Positions 10,926 to 22,774 of a stretch of 64,000 nucleotides of DNA are shown here, piece by piece; positions within the stretch are counted from its first letter, which is position 1, and each line of letters starts with the position of its first letter. The DNA is taken from NCBI GenBank assembly GCA_025200525.1, contig CM045763.1:150542246-150606245 (forward strand), given 5' to 3'. Below the pieces are notes generated by a model. The model was not told the DNA's origin. It saw nothing but the letters and a program-made list of their open reading frames with translations, and did not search any database. Position numbers and translations under genes: made by a program. The DNA comes from Camellia lanceoleosa (Eukaryota; Streptophyta; Magnoliopsida; Ericales; Theaceae).

Positions 10926-11882
10926 GTTATTAATAATACTACAGCTTCTTTTTACTTGCTTGAGTCTTCAAATTTATGACATGATAGACTAGGACATGTT
11001 AATTATGGATCTTTGCGTAAATTAATTAATATGGAATGTTTACCTAAATTTGACATTAATTCAAATCATAAATGTGAAATTTGTGTTGAGGCAAAATTAT
11101 CTAAAACTCATTTTCATTCAATTGAAAGAAGTACGGAACCACTTGAATTAATTCATAGTGACATTTGTGATTTTAAATCACTTCAAACCAGAGGTGGAGA
11201 AAAGTATGTAATCACTTTTATAGATGACTATACTAGATATAGTTATATTTATTTAATTCGAACCAAGGATAAAGCTTTGGAAACTTTCATTCAATATAAG
11301 AATGAAGTTGAAAATCAACTTGGTAAGAAAATCAAGAAACTTAGAAGTGATAGAGGTAGTGAATATGAATCACCTTTTGGTGAATTTTGTAAAGAACATG
11401 GAATAATTCATCAAACCACCGCTCCTTACTCACTTCAGCAAAATGGAATTGCTAAAAGGAAAAATAGGACTTTAAAAGAAATGATGAATGCCATGTTAAT
11501 CAGTTCTAGATTACCTCAGAACTTGTGGGTGGAAGCAATACTTTCTGCTAATTACATTTTAAATAAAGTACCCCGAAAGAAAGTGAATCAAACACCTTAT
11601 GAAATGTGGCATGGTAGAGTACCATCCTACAAATACTTAAAAGTGTGGGGGTGTTTGGCTAAAGTGGCTATTCCTAGTCCTAAAAAGACTAAGATAGGTT
11701 TTAAGACCATTGATTGCATTTTCATTGGTTATGCCAAGAATAGTAGTGCATATCGGTTTTTGATTCATAAATCAGAACATACGGAAATGCATGTAAATAC
11801 TATTATTGAGTCTCGGAATGCATCTTTCTTTGAACATGTATTTCCAAATAAGACTGGACAAGAGACTAGTAATAAGAAATGA
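10926..11882 (+). pseudogene. copia-1 integrase, catalytic Glu replaced
   Basis: The zinc-binding region begins HDRLGHVNYG just after a TGA at about 10978 and ends CEICVEAK. The core shows HSDICDF and LRSDRGSEYE with the two aspartates. The third catalytic position, normally NGVAERKNRTL, reads NGIAKRKNRTL, so the Glu is Lys, consistent with a G-to-A change. The C-terminal GKAR-like region (GCIFIGYAKNS-type) is also present. A TGA ends the frame at 11880. Confidence 0.85.
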
Positions 11883-13016
11883 TCTTTTGATGCTATTACT
11901 AGTAATGATCATGAACATGATCAAGAACAAGAGTTAGATCAAAATGAGGAAGAGGAATCTACGCGTAGTAAACGTGCTAGAACCTCAAAATCGTTTGGTC
12001 CAGATTTTCTAACATATTTGTTAGAAAATGAGCCTTTAACCTTTAAAGAGGCTATGTCCAGTCCTGAAGCTCCTTTATGGAAAGAAGCTGTCAACAGTGA
12101 AGTTGAATCCATCTTGCAAAATCACACTTGAAAATTGGTGGATTTGCCACCAGGTTGTAAACCTCTTGGGTACAAGTGGATTTTCAAAAGAAAATTGAAA
12201 GCAGATGGATCAATCGACAAATACAAGGCAAGATTTGTAGTCAAAGGTTTTAGACAGAAAAAAGGTCTAGATTACTTTGACACATACTCACCGGTTACTA
12301 GAATAACATCCATTAGAATGCTAATTGCTATTGCATCTCTATACAATCTATAAATTCATCAAATGGATGTTAAAACCGCTTTCTTAAATGGTGAGTTAAA
12401 TGAAAAAATTTACATGGAACAACCAGAAGGGTTTTCTGTTCTAGGGAAAGAAAAGAAAGTGTGTAAATTGGTTAAATCATTATATGGTTTAAAACAAGCC
12501 CCAAAACAATGGCATGAGAAATTTGACAAAGCAATGATGTCAAATGGATTTAAAATTAATGAGTGTGACAAATGTGTTTATATTAAAAACACAAATAAAG
12601 GTTATGTCATTGTATGTCTTTATGTAGATGATATGCTCATCATAGGTAGTAATAATGATAAGATTAAAACTACCAAGAAAATGTTGAATAAACATTTTGA
12701 CATGAAAGACATGGGCATTGCTGATGTAATTCTTGGTATGAAAATTACCAAAACATCAGAAGGATATGCTTTGTCACAATCTCATTACATTGAGAAAATA
12801 CTTGACAAATTCAGCAAAGATGATGATCATCTTGCTAGAACACTTGTAGATGTTAATTTGTATCTTTCTAAGAATGTACAGGAAAGTATTTCTCAATTAG
12901 AATATGCCCAAATTATTGGAAGCTTAATGTATTTGATGAACTGCACTCGGCCAGATATAGTTTATGCAGTAAGTAAATTAAGTAGACATATGAGTAATCC
13001 GGGAGTAAAACACTAG
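11883..13016 (+). pseudogene. copia-1 reverse transcriptase, broken by stops
   Basis: After an acidic linker the reading shows FKEAMSSPEAPLWKEA, a TGA at 12129 where tryptophan is usual, then GYKWIFKRKLKADG, MDVKTAFLNGEL and the catalytic YVDDM box at about 12621. A TAA interrupts at 12351. The thumb ends in PDIVYAVSKLSRHM before a TAG at 13014, again where TGG is expected. All these stops fit TGG-to-TGA/TAG or CAA-to-TAA changes. Confidence 0.88.
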
Positions 13017-13571
13017 AAAGCAATTATAAGAGTTCTAAGATATCTCTGATTTACTCGTAACATTGGGCTTCATTATACGAGATATCCAGTAGTACTTGAA
13101 GGATACTGTGATGCAAATTGGATATCGGATACTAGAGACTCGAAGTCCACCAGTGGGTATGTCTTTACTCTTGGTGGGGCGGTTGTATCTTGGAAATCTT
13201 CCAAACAGACTTGCATTGCTAGGTCTACTATGGAATCAGAATTCATAGCCTTAGACAAAGTAGGGGAAGAAGCAGAATGGCTTCGCCACTTCCTTGAAGA
13301 TATTTCAATATGGCCAAAACCGGTGCCTGCTATATGCATACATTGTGATAGTCAATCTGCAATAGGTAGAGCACAGAGTCATATGTATAACGGTAAATCA
13401 CGACACATTCGTCGTCGACATAACACCGTAAGACAACTACTCTCTAATGGAATTATTTCCATAGAATATGTTAAGTCTAAAGACAACATAGCGGATCTAC
13501 TAACCAAAGGGTTAGCAAGAGAGTTAGTCGAGAATTCATTGAGGGGAATGGGACTTAAGCCTATTAAATAA
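13017..13571 (+). pseudogene. copia-1 RNase H
   Basis: Readings include [10 protein letters not shown] (first catalytic Asp), [25 protein letters not shown] (catalytic Glu), [11 protein letters not shown] (Asp) and [12 protein letters not shown] at the end. These are the hallmark RNase H motifs of plant copia elements. The piece is continuous in frame from 13023 to the stop at 13569 but separated from RT by a stop. Confidence 0.85.
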
Positions 13572-14155
13572 GAGTTACCACAACGACAACCCAACCTAGT
13601 TGACTGGAGATCCCAAGATCTAGGTTCAAAGGGACAACCGAGTTGTGATTGACTTAGAAGGATCACTGTGGAGTCCAACTCTTACCCATTTCTATGATGA
13701 AATAAGTGATGTCTGCAGCGATTTAGGTTAAGTAATACTTTTAATGATTCTTATATCTAGGTAAACTTAGTGGAGTATGGCAGAATACTTTTCATAAGAA
13801 TCACCTATGTGAGTGTGAACTGGGCCGGTTCTATAAGATTTGTGAAGGGCTACGAGTCTTTAGAGCACTCATGAAAGACCAGGTTGTTCAGGGCCAAAAT
13901 GAACACAATAGTGAGAACTAAACTGTGTCTGGAGATAATCTGTGTGAGTTCTATTGTCTTGGTTTACACAAATGGCTGAACAGTTCAAGACATCATGTTC
14001 ACTGGTTAGCTAGTAAATCCGATAGTGTCTTACAAGGGAAGGTTCAAAGCCAAAAGCTACCTATCCTTTACAGAATATTTCCAATTTCTGTACTCTTTGT
14101 ATTTAGATCATGTTGTTGCATTTTTTCTCCGTCAAATTCCATTCATGTGGGGGAT
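13572..14155 (+). other. copia-1 3' untranslated region and polypurine tract
   Basis: No coding potential is seen. The polypurine tract GTGGGGGA lies at 14148-14154 directly before the right LTR, the expected plus-strand primer site. Confidence 0.8.
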
Positions 14156-15222
14156 TGCTGGAAAATTGGTTTATATAAGGCATATTTAGGGCCGATTTTG
14201 AGCCCAAAATAGAGTGGGCCCCAAACGTATTTTGGGGCGGGTCCGAAGAAGTGAAGTGTTCCTTACCGCGTGGCAAGTCACACAATGAAGACGGAACGTC
14301 AAAACCATTTATGAGTGAATATGAAGTTAACGTTGTTTTTGGGTCTAATATTAATTTTTTAGATAAAATTCATTTGAATTTTTTCAATAAAAAATTATTG
14401 TGGGAATTTAATTTAATTCTAAATTCAAATTTTGGGTTCCTAAGTGGTTTCCTAAAACTTATAATTGTGGGAATTTAATTTAATTCTAAATTCAAATTTT
14501 AGATTCCTTAAAAGTTTCCTAAAATTTGTACCTCTTCATTTATTTATTTAACTATTTCAATAATTTAATATATATATATATATATTTGAAATAGTTTAAA
14601 TAACAAATTACCTACAGGTTTGACTTGGTCAACTTCAGATCCTTTATGTTTGAAAATTTGTTCTTTAACAGATTCAATTTTCAAATGCACCTGTTCATAG
14701 GTTTTGGACAACTTCCACTAACGGTCAACTTTTTTGAATATTTGTATTCATTGTGCAATGATCCAACAAATTCCATAACCTGCTTGGTTACTTAAAAGGT
14801 TGCACTGTTCGGTTGTCTCATTTTTGCCTATATATATAGATCTTATTCCAAAGTCGAGGACTTGGAAAAATTCGAAAATTCAACAAATTTGGTCCTTTGT
14901 CATTCATTTCTTTTAGTGCATTATTCCTCATCATATTTAGTTTTAGGAATAAATATTCAGAGAGTTAGAACACAGGTTTGGTTCGCCTAACAAATTATTT
15001 GAAGTACTACTACAATTTGTGAAGATCATTGTATCCTGGGAGATAGACGCCACTCAACCGTAAGTACCATAGCGGGGCGAATCTGTCTTAAGGATAGAGT
15101 GTCTCACACTCGACTTAGTCTTAATTTTTATTCGGTTCGATAAATAAATCTGGTATGTTATTTATTTATTTTGTTTGATTTTATTTCAAGTTATTTTATT
15201 TACATAGAAGATTGTTCCAACA
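14156..15222 (+). repeat. copia-1 3' LTR
   Basis: It is 1067 bp, starting TGCTGGAAAATTGG and ending TTGTTCCAACA. It is colinear with the left LTR apart from point changes and shorter TA repeats. The AATAT target duplicate follows. Confidence 0.93.
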
Positions 15223-15227
15223 AATAT

Positions 15228-15900
15228 CACATCCAACTACTAAAAAATAAGACCCCCAACCCCCACCCACCAACCAATGCTTCGTGGAGTCGTTTATTTT
15301 CTTAATCCCCTACCCCCTTCTTCTAGATGGATTGCTACCCTACTGGTTGTATTTATTCCATTTTTTCTGCTCTACTTGTATCCTTAATAGAAAAATGACG
15401 CAGCAAAGAAAACACTGATTCTGACTAATTATTGTAGTTTAGAGATATGCTTTAACCTGTTTGTTCTTAATTTGTTATACATTAATTGGTGCACTTACTG
15501 TAAGACATAAATCCCCTTACTCCATGCTTCTAGTAATTTTCCCTCATCTCACCTTGTGCAGCTTTCTCTTGATCATTTTTGTGTAAGGCCAATAGACATC
15601 TCTGTTGAGTTTTGGTAATTGTGACTTTGCTATACATTAATTGATTCACTTCTTCCAATTAGATATATTGATGCAATTAAAGACATATGGAGCCATGACA
15701 AGTGTGAGAATAGTTAGATTGAGAATAAATAGATTTTCAATAACAATAGGTTTACATCAAGAATGGGCATTGTGTGAAATATATGGATGCATAGATTCTT
15801 TTGTGAAGATAAATTGACATATTTAATGCTATATTAATTTTTGTAAGGGTAAAATATCAATATATCCTAATAGTTAGATTTAATTCTCATCAAGTCTTAT
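15228..15900. other. No gene recognised
   Basis: AT-rich sequence with no open frame of note and no recognised repeat edge. Confidence 0.4.
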
Positions 15901-16208
15901 TGAAAATAAGTTCTAATAAAATCATTGTTAAAATTAATTTTTTGTGATAATTTTTACATATATCATTAAAAATTAACAATTAATAACTTTTTTTTGTCAC
16001 GATTTTTATAAATTGTTACTGAAACTTACAATTAATGACATTTTTCTTTGAAAATTTTTTCAAATTGTCGCTAAAAGTTAAAAATTAATGATTTTTTTGT
16101 GATGATTTTTTTAAACCATCGCTAAACTTATAATTAGTGACAGTTTTTGTGACAAAATTTTCAAACTGTAGCTGAAAACTAACAATTAGTGACATTTTTG
16201 TAATAGTG
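15900..16208 (-). mobile_element. CACTA-type terminus with subterminal repeats
   Basis: Four or five repeats around AATTAGTGACATTTTT and TTTGTGACAAAATTTTCAAA lead to the right edge ATTTTTGTAATAGTG at 16208, i.e. CACTATTACAAAAAT on the minus strand. The opposite end is not found. Confidence 0.5.
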
Positions 16209-16859
16209 TTTGATGAAAAATACCATTAATTCTCATAGGTACTATTGGATAATAAGTTCACCTATTACGACTTACATGTAAGTCTCCCTTTATGTAACGT
16301 GGGATCAGTTTTCATTAAGTAGATATAAACTAGGTTGCAAGAGAATGGACATATCACTAAAAAAAAAAAAAAAATTAGGATTATTGGGTGATAATCTGAG
16401 GATAGAAGCGAGAGAACTTATTGATTGGTTAATTATTATCTATTGGTTTGGTGAACTTGTGCCCCTCTTTGGTTTTGAAGTTAAGAAAAGAGAGAATAGA
16501 ATTATTTGGTGATTACTCTTTTAAGGATAATAGCGAGAGAATGTGTTGATTGATTAACTATGATCCCCTCTTTGGCATTAATTTGTTGCTTCGCGTGCTA
16601 TTAAGCACGAACGTTCAGATTCATTTGTGTTGTGCATAATGCTTGGGCTAAATGTACATTTTACGGTCCAGAACTGGATTTCTTATGAGGAGTGGATTTT
16701 AGGATGGTTCCATTTCAGAATTTTGTTGATAGAAGTATTGATATGTGTGGTTAGATCTTATAAAGTTCAAATATTAATTTGTTTGATTGAAACTATTCTT
16801 GTTTAATGTATTTGTTTATTTAAGTTATTCTTGTCTAATGCATTTGTTTGATTGAAGTT

Positions 16860-17310
16860 ATAGTAAATAAAATTTTTAGGAAAAGAATTGAGTTCTACAA
16901 ATATCACAATTCAAAATGAGGTTTTTTAACAAAAGAAATGAAATAGTATATATCACGGCTTTTACAAGAAAATGGGATCTTTTATATATTAATCATCACA
17001 CTTTTTCTTAAAATGTGACATTGTAATTTTAAAACAACTACGCTTTTTTTTAAAGTGAGACTGTAACTTTAAAACATTCACACTTTTTCTTAAAAGTGAT
17101 ATTTATGCTTTTTATTGAAAAGTGAGATTGTAATTTTAAAATAGTCACGCTTTTTCTTAAAAGTGAGATCTTTTACATTTCTATCACAGCTAAAAACCGT
17201 GATGAAAATGTTAGATAAATAGTCACACTCACATATATCACGCTTTTTTATTAAAAAAATTTGAGACTAAAAAACTTAAAGTCACGGTTAAAGCTATTAT
17301 TGTAGTAGTG
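16860..17310 (-). mobile_element. CACTA-type terminus, CACTACTACAATAAT end
   Basis: The edge at 17310 reads ATTATTGTAGTAGTG, the reverse complement of CACTACTACAATAAT. Inside lie several repeats of CACTTTTTCTTAAAAGTGAGA type, partly palindromic, as expected of CACTA subterminal repeats. The same 15-base end occurs at 20077 pointing the other way. Confidence 0.6.
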
Positions 17311-18905
17311 TCTCGTATTCTTTGGTTTGTTTCAAACTAGCAAGTAAGTCTTCTAATTTCCTTTTCTCTAAGTATGATTTGATCATTTTTTTTTTTTTTT
17401 TGTTAGATAATGGTTAGAGTGTTAGCATGCATATATGATCATGTAGGTTGGTAATTTTGTATGATTTTCACTTTGTTTTGCATATTTTAATTAGATGTAT
17501 ATAAATAGCATGTTTAGATTAGTTTGATCTTGATAGAATCATGCAGAAGCCCCGTTTAATCATCATATAATGTTAATCATTTTAGATTGTATATGTTATT
17601 TGTTTACTTGCATCAAATCATGTTAGTGGCCATTAAACCAGGTTTAGGTTGCATTATGTGTGTTTAGTTGCATGTTTAGGGTCGTTATATTTATTCATGT
17701 TTATTGCTTCGTGGTGGAATCCGAGTAAGTTCCTCTTCTTTTATAGCATGCATATTGCTTGTGTTTGCGCATTGCCCTTTCAATAATGCAAGTTATATGC
17801 TTTTAGATCATCAATTGATTATTTTGAATGATTTTTATGATATTCCTTGGGATGGGTTATGTTCATAATCATATAGAATAAAAACAATCTTTTCGCTAAG
17901 AAAATTAAATTGTTTTATGAAAAACCCTCCGCTTAATGTGGTTGTGTTCAATAAATCCAACTTCAATGATATCTTGTTTATTCAAACACCTAGTTGTTAG
18001 GTTAGTAATGGATTTAGGGTTAATCATTGAGCAACACCAAAAAAAAAAAAAAAATTAAAAAACTCCCTCCATTAGTACTCTCTGTGTCTTTCTGTCTCTC
18101 TCTCTCTCTCCCCCCTCATTTTTTCTTTGTTTCTTCTCCAGAACCACCATCACTACAACCACAAACCCTAGATTCTCCATCGCCCGCTTCTCTAACCCTG
18201 ACCACCCTCTTTCTGGCCAACCCCTCACCTCCGACATCCAGCAAAGATCAGTCCTAGTTGGAGTGCTCCATCTCTATCTCACCCTCTCTCTATCTCTATC
18301 TCCATCTATGCTTCACCTTCGCTCTCAATCTCTGTCTCACCATCTCTTTCCATCTCTATCTACCCTTTGAAACCCTCCCAAACCCTAATTAAAACCCTCC
18401 CAAACCGAAACCCCAATTCAAACCCTCGATGCGTTCAACATATGGCAATTAGATGATGAGTTCTATATATGGCAATCCACTCTCACAACTGATGATGAGT
18501 TCTCTGCTTTATCAGCTAAAATTTTAAAACAAATAATGATTGATAAATGGTTTAAATAGTCATCTAGAAGGCCCTAATTTGTTGGGGTTCAAGATCAATT
18601 CCAAGGGCTGGTTGATTTTTGATGGTCACGACAGTAATATGGCATCGTTTGTTTCTTGATCAACTGAGGTTAGTTTAGTTGGTCTACATTTTTTGCATCT
18701 CATTGGAATTAGATTTCGGATGGTATCAAAAATAAAGCTTTTATTGCTTCCTCTAGACATCTATCTTCCTTTTAGTCATGCGCGTATATAATTATGAATA
18801 AATATGCAACACAGAGATCAATTTTGTAGAATTTGACACAAAATGTATATGAATGAATAAGATTTTTCATAAATAGAGTCCCATAAGATTTTTCATCCTA
18901 AGAGT
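17311..18905. other. No gene recognised; CT-rich and AAACCCT-rich patch
   Basis: The segment at 18095-18440 is pyrimidine-rich with repeated CTCTAT and several AAACCCT copies, resembling a plant 5' leader. No coding exon follows that I recognise. The 76-residue reading at 18027-18257 is low-complexity and not a credible gene. It may be the 5' end of a retroelement. Confidence 0.4.
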
Positions 18906-19166
18906 CATATGTTCTTTACTGGGATAGACTGTCACTTGAGAGGTGAGTTGCTTTCTATTATGGATTTTAAAGAGGGGAAGCTTCCTATGAGGTATTTGGG
19001 GGTTCTTCTTGTCTCTACTAAGCTGTGTAAAATAGATTGTGATCAATTGGTTGCTAGGATTACTAAGAGGATTCAATCGTGGGCTAATAAAGTTTTGTCT
19101 TATGTTGGTAGAGCCCAATTGATTAAAAGAATTTGTATTAATAGAATTCTTAATTTTAATATATAA
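18906..19166 (+). pseudogene. L1-type LINE reverse transcriptase fragment
   Basis: The reading carries KLPMRYLGVLLVSTKLCKID, then ARITKRIQSWANKVLSYVGR and AQLIKRI. These are conserved after the catalytic domain in plant L1 (non-LTR) reverse transcriptases, usually LPVRYLGVPL and WxxxxLSYAGR. The rest of the element, endonuclease and catalytic YADD box are absent, so this is a short internal fragment. Confidence 0.8.
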
Positions 19167-20076
19167 TAGAATTTGTATTTATTCAATTCATTTCTTAATG
19201 GGTTTGAATTTTGTTTTTTTTTTTTTTATAAATAAATCTTTGGGTTTAGTTTGATTATTGGATTAAAAAAAGGTTGATTGATGGTGTTTGATTACAATTC
19301 TAAATTCTAGATTATTTGATTTTTTTTTTCAGCTTATTTAACTTAGAAAAAATGAGATTACTTGTAATTGTTTTCAACTTAAGAATGTGCTTGAATTCAT
19401 TAGAAGCTAAATAGTATAATGATAGTAGAAAGAAATGAGATAAAGAGAGATTATTTTTAATTAAATTCCATGTATATGTAATAATTTAGTTGCCATTTTT
19501 TTTTTTAAATATTAGCAAAGATATGTATCAATACTAACATTGAGAACACCAGGAAAATGAAATCTTAGAATGCCACCATAGTGTATTTGCTAATCATTTT
19601 TCACATTGGTGGAGGTTGTGCCTCTTTGGATTGGTTCAGACCATGGTTGTTTTGTTGTGGTTATGCCTCTAATTGGGTTGCTTCAAGCCATTATTGTTTA
19701 GTTTGGTTGTTAGATGGCATGAGAGGTGTCACACTCTTCATGGTTTTCATGAAAATATTGTTGGCTTTAGAATTTCATTCTTAATTTATTTTTATTTTTT
19801 TAATACAATTCCGAAAGGATATAGCCATGGCTAGAACTCTATTTTTGTGTATATAACCTACTCTACTATACAGCTATATCACTATGATATTGAATAAATG
19901 ATGGGCATGACAACCCAATACTACACATACATGAGGCAAAGAAGATCTCATTCCTATGAGGTATTAGTAAGTTTGTTGTCCCCTAGTACATGGGACTATC
20001 TAAGGATGTCATTTATATACTTTTCCAAACACAGATAGCATAGGATATCCATATGTATAAAACATTTCAATAGAGT
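19167..20076. other. No gene recognised
   Basis: AT-rich with several T-runs. The 67-residue reading at 19581-19784 has no recognised motif. Confidence 0.4.
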
Positions 20077-20250
20077 CACTACTACAATAATGGTTAAAAG
20101 TCACACTTTTCAGATTGAATTTAGATAAGATTCATACTTAAAAGTAGCAAATTATGAGTACAAAACTCTAAATTCTGCTCAAAGTGTGGTATGCTTTAGT
20201 CTGAATTTAAGTTCAATGTTGAGAAGTATAGATAATGAACATGAGATTGC
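20077..20250 (+). mobile_element. CACTA-type left terminus
   Basis: Starts CACTACTACAATAAT at 20077, then TGGTTAAAAGTCACACTTTT with related motifs following. It matches the end at 17310 but faces away from it. No partner end to the right was found. Confidence 0.5.
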
Positions 20251-21237
20251 ACCTGCCTTGCTCCATTCTACAGACTTGATGTATAGATTTTATAGCTTTC
20301 TTTTGTTTTATTTTAAAGCTATTAAATATATTTTATAGCTTTTTTTTTTTTTAATTTGACAATTCTAGTGGCTTCTCTGAGCTGCGTTTGCATTGCTAAA
20401 TATATCTATTGAATTGTGGTTTTAACTTTGCATATCTAAACATCATTTATAATTTTTAGATTAGATATCACTCTCCTGAAGAAGAAATAGCCTTTGGACT
20501 TGGTTGTTGGTTGTGGGATTATTTAAGAAGTGGGGCTTCTAGTTTTCTGCATCCACTTTCTAGTGGTGCTGGGTTCTAAGACATATAATGGTTATGTTTA
20601 CAAAATTGGAATTGTACGTGGTGTTTTTATATTATTTTTGTTACTCTATCAATGACATTTTATTTTACATGTTGGCCAACTTTTTGGTTTGGTGAACACA
20701 CTTCTGGAAAATTCCAGAAACACTACAGAGAAAGATCTTTCTATTCAAAAGATATGTTGTCATTCCATTGTCTCCAAAAGCGAATTAATAGGGTGGGTAC
20801 CAAATTGTGACACCCTGCACCATCTCATTCGGAGTATAGAGATGCTAGAAAGGTCCGCTAAGGTTCATTTGATGCTCTGTGTGTGTGTGTGTGCGCGCGT
20901 ATTTCGTCTAATTTTTTGTGCATGTTTCTTGTATATAGATCACCTTAAATCTAGAGCACAAACATATCCTTAATTTTGCTAAAGATTATGACCATTTGCC
21001 ACTTATAGCTAAAGTGGAGGTGTTTGAGTATGCTCTACAAAATAGAGAATGAAACGACCAGGCAAGGATATGTTTTCTTCAAGAAATATGCTGCATCTTT
21101 GGCTCTCTCCTGGGAATTCTTTTCTCAAGTTAGTTACATTGCCTCTTGATAGGTGCTTTGGTTAAAAAGTCACACTTCTAAGAATTGGCTGGACAGGAGG
21201 ACAAATTATACCAGAAGCTTGGCTGTCATGAGCATGG
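20251..21237. other. No gene recognised; TG/CG microsatellite
   Basis: A (TG)n then (CG)n tract lies at about 20877-20898. The 94-residue reading at 20689-20973 runs through it and has no family motif. This may be intron sequence of the broken PHT4-like gene downstream, but no exon was found here. Confidence 0.35.
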
Positions 21238-21391
21238 TGTTAGCATATTATATTATTATCTGAGTTATTAGTTCGTAATTATTCTATGCCTCAGGGCTCC
21301 CTTGTAATTTTTACAAACTTTAATCTTCATTTATATAAATAGAGGATGATATCCTATCAAACCCTAAGCTGGTTACTCTCTGCAATCATCA
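21238..21391 (+). repeat. copia-2 5' LTR
   Basis: A 154-bp TG...CA repeat with TTTATATAAATAG at about 21333-21345 as likely TATA box. It differs from the 3' LTR at four transitions. Confidence 0.95.
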
Positions 21392-21403
21392 TGGTATTAG
21401 AGC
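21392..21403 (+). promoter_or_regulatory. copia-2 primer-binding site (tRNA-iMet type)
   Basis: TGGTATTAGAGC sits directly after the LTR. The usual plant copia site is TGGTATCAGAGC, so this copy has one C-to-T change. Confidence 0.9.
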
Positions 21404-22137
21404 AAAACCCTAATACCTAACCCTAGCTACCCATACTGTTCCTATTACAAATCGGCACCACCAACCACCACCTGAGGCACCAGTCACCACCGGAGGGGTT
21501 TTGGCTCACACTGACTCCACCCTAAGGGGCTTTGGCTCACGCTGAAGAAGACCCACGTAGGTTCGGGTAGGTTGATGCCTGTTTAGAGTTTCGGCTCACC
21601 CTTGTTGGTTGAAATTAGCACCAACAATCACTCTAGGGTTCGAAACTTACCCTGGTTGGTCCTTTGTCTCAGTCGATTCCTCCGATGCCATCGTCTTTTT
21701 TGCAGCTTCAGTTGTTGCTCATCGTCTTCGTTGATCTCCTCAGTTCGTCTTTAATCGAGCCTCACTTCGTCGATCTTCTCAGTTCGTTGATCTCCTTCGT
21801 CGATCTCCTCAGTTCATCAGTTTGTTCAGTCTCCTCAGTTCGTCAGTTCGTCACTTCAGTCGATCTCTTCTGTCGCCTCTTCTTCTCTGGTATAATCTCT
21901 ACTATGTCTTGTATCGGATCTGTTTGATCTTCTTCAACATAGTTTGTCCAAAAACACTAAAAAAAATAGTTTGTCCAAAAAAACACTAAAAAAAAAAAAA
22001 ATTTGGTTTCTTAAATTTTGTTATGCCTTTATAGTGGTCATTATGCCTGTTTTTTCACCACCATCTTCCGGGTTTGTGATTGCCACTAGTTTTGTTGCGG
22101 GTTTGGTAGTATAGTATCCATAGCAGATTCCATCAGT

Positions 22138-22720
22138 GTGTCCCCTACTTCTCAAACACCTAGGAGTGAGAGTCCCATTATACCTATTACCATGCTTGAG
22201 AACCCCAACCCTAGTCTGAAAATCACCACATCTCTATTTAATGGTCAGAACTATCTAGTATGGTCTCAGAGTTTGACTATATTTTTGAATAGCAGAGGAA
22301 ATATAGGGTATGTTGATGGTAGGATACAAACACCTAGTACCACTAACCCGGGTTATGACCAATGGGAGATTACCAACTCTTTGATTATGGGTTGGCTTAT
22401 TCATTCGATGGTTCCAGAAATTGGTAAGGGCTACTTGTCTATGGAGACTGCCCAGGATGTTTGGGATGCTGTGGCTACCACCTATTCCTGCAAAGGGAAT
22501 TTCTCACAGGCATTTGAGTTGCGCTGCTCTATTGAGAGCTCTCTTTAGGGGGAGCAGACTGTTCTTCAGTATTTCACCTTCCTCACCAGCGGCTGGAAAC
22601 GCCTTGATCACCTGCAAGACTATAAGCCTATTTGCCTTGCTGATTCTGTCGGGTACAAGAAGTTCATCGCACAAGAACGGGTCTTTAAATTTCAGGCTAG
22701 TCTAGAGGACGTGGCTCCTA
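22138..22720 (+). pseudogene. copia-2 gag, interrupted
   Basis: The 136-residue reading has the copia-type Gag pattern: LFNGQNYLVWSQSL, YVDGRIQTP, YDQWEITNSLIMGWL and ETAQDVWDAV. A TAG at 22546 interrupts, and the same frame continues with GEQTVLQYF and KFIAQERVFKFQA up to about 22695. The upstream region 21404-22137 is a leader with pyrimidine-rich repeats and a weak reading (21664-21927) that I do not consider a gene. The first ATG in the frame may be at 22192 (MLENPNPSL). Confidence 0.85.
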
Positions 22721-22774
22721 TTCCCGGGTTCATCAGTCTAGTGCCATTGATACACTTGATTCTAATTCTACTTC

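Larger units (their letters stand above)
8718..15222 (+). mobile_element. Ty1/copia retrotransposon copia-1, complete ends, defective
   Basis: Two long direct repeats (8718-9821 and 14156-15222) both start TG(T/C)TGGAAAATTGG and end ATTGTTCC(T/A)ACA. The five bases before the left LTR (8713-8717) and after the right LTR (15223-15227) are both AATAT, a clean target-site duplication. Inside, in order, lie zinc knuckle, protease, integrase, RT and RNase H, the Ty1/copia order. The element is 6505 bp. Most of gag is missing and several stops and frameshifts break pol. The LTRs differ by substitutions and by a longer TA repeat tract in the left one. Confidence 0.95.

Noticed and set aside
18027..18257. 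76-residue Pro/Ser-rich ORF
   Set aside because: Low complexity from pyrimidine-rich DNA; a leader-like region is more likely.
20689..20973. 94-residue ORF as a host exon
   Set aside because: It runs through a TG/CG microsatellite and shows no motif. I looked for PHT4 exons here and found none.
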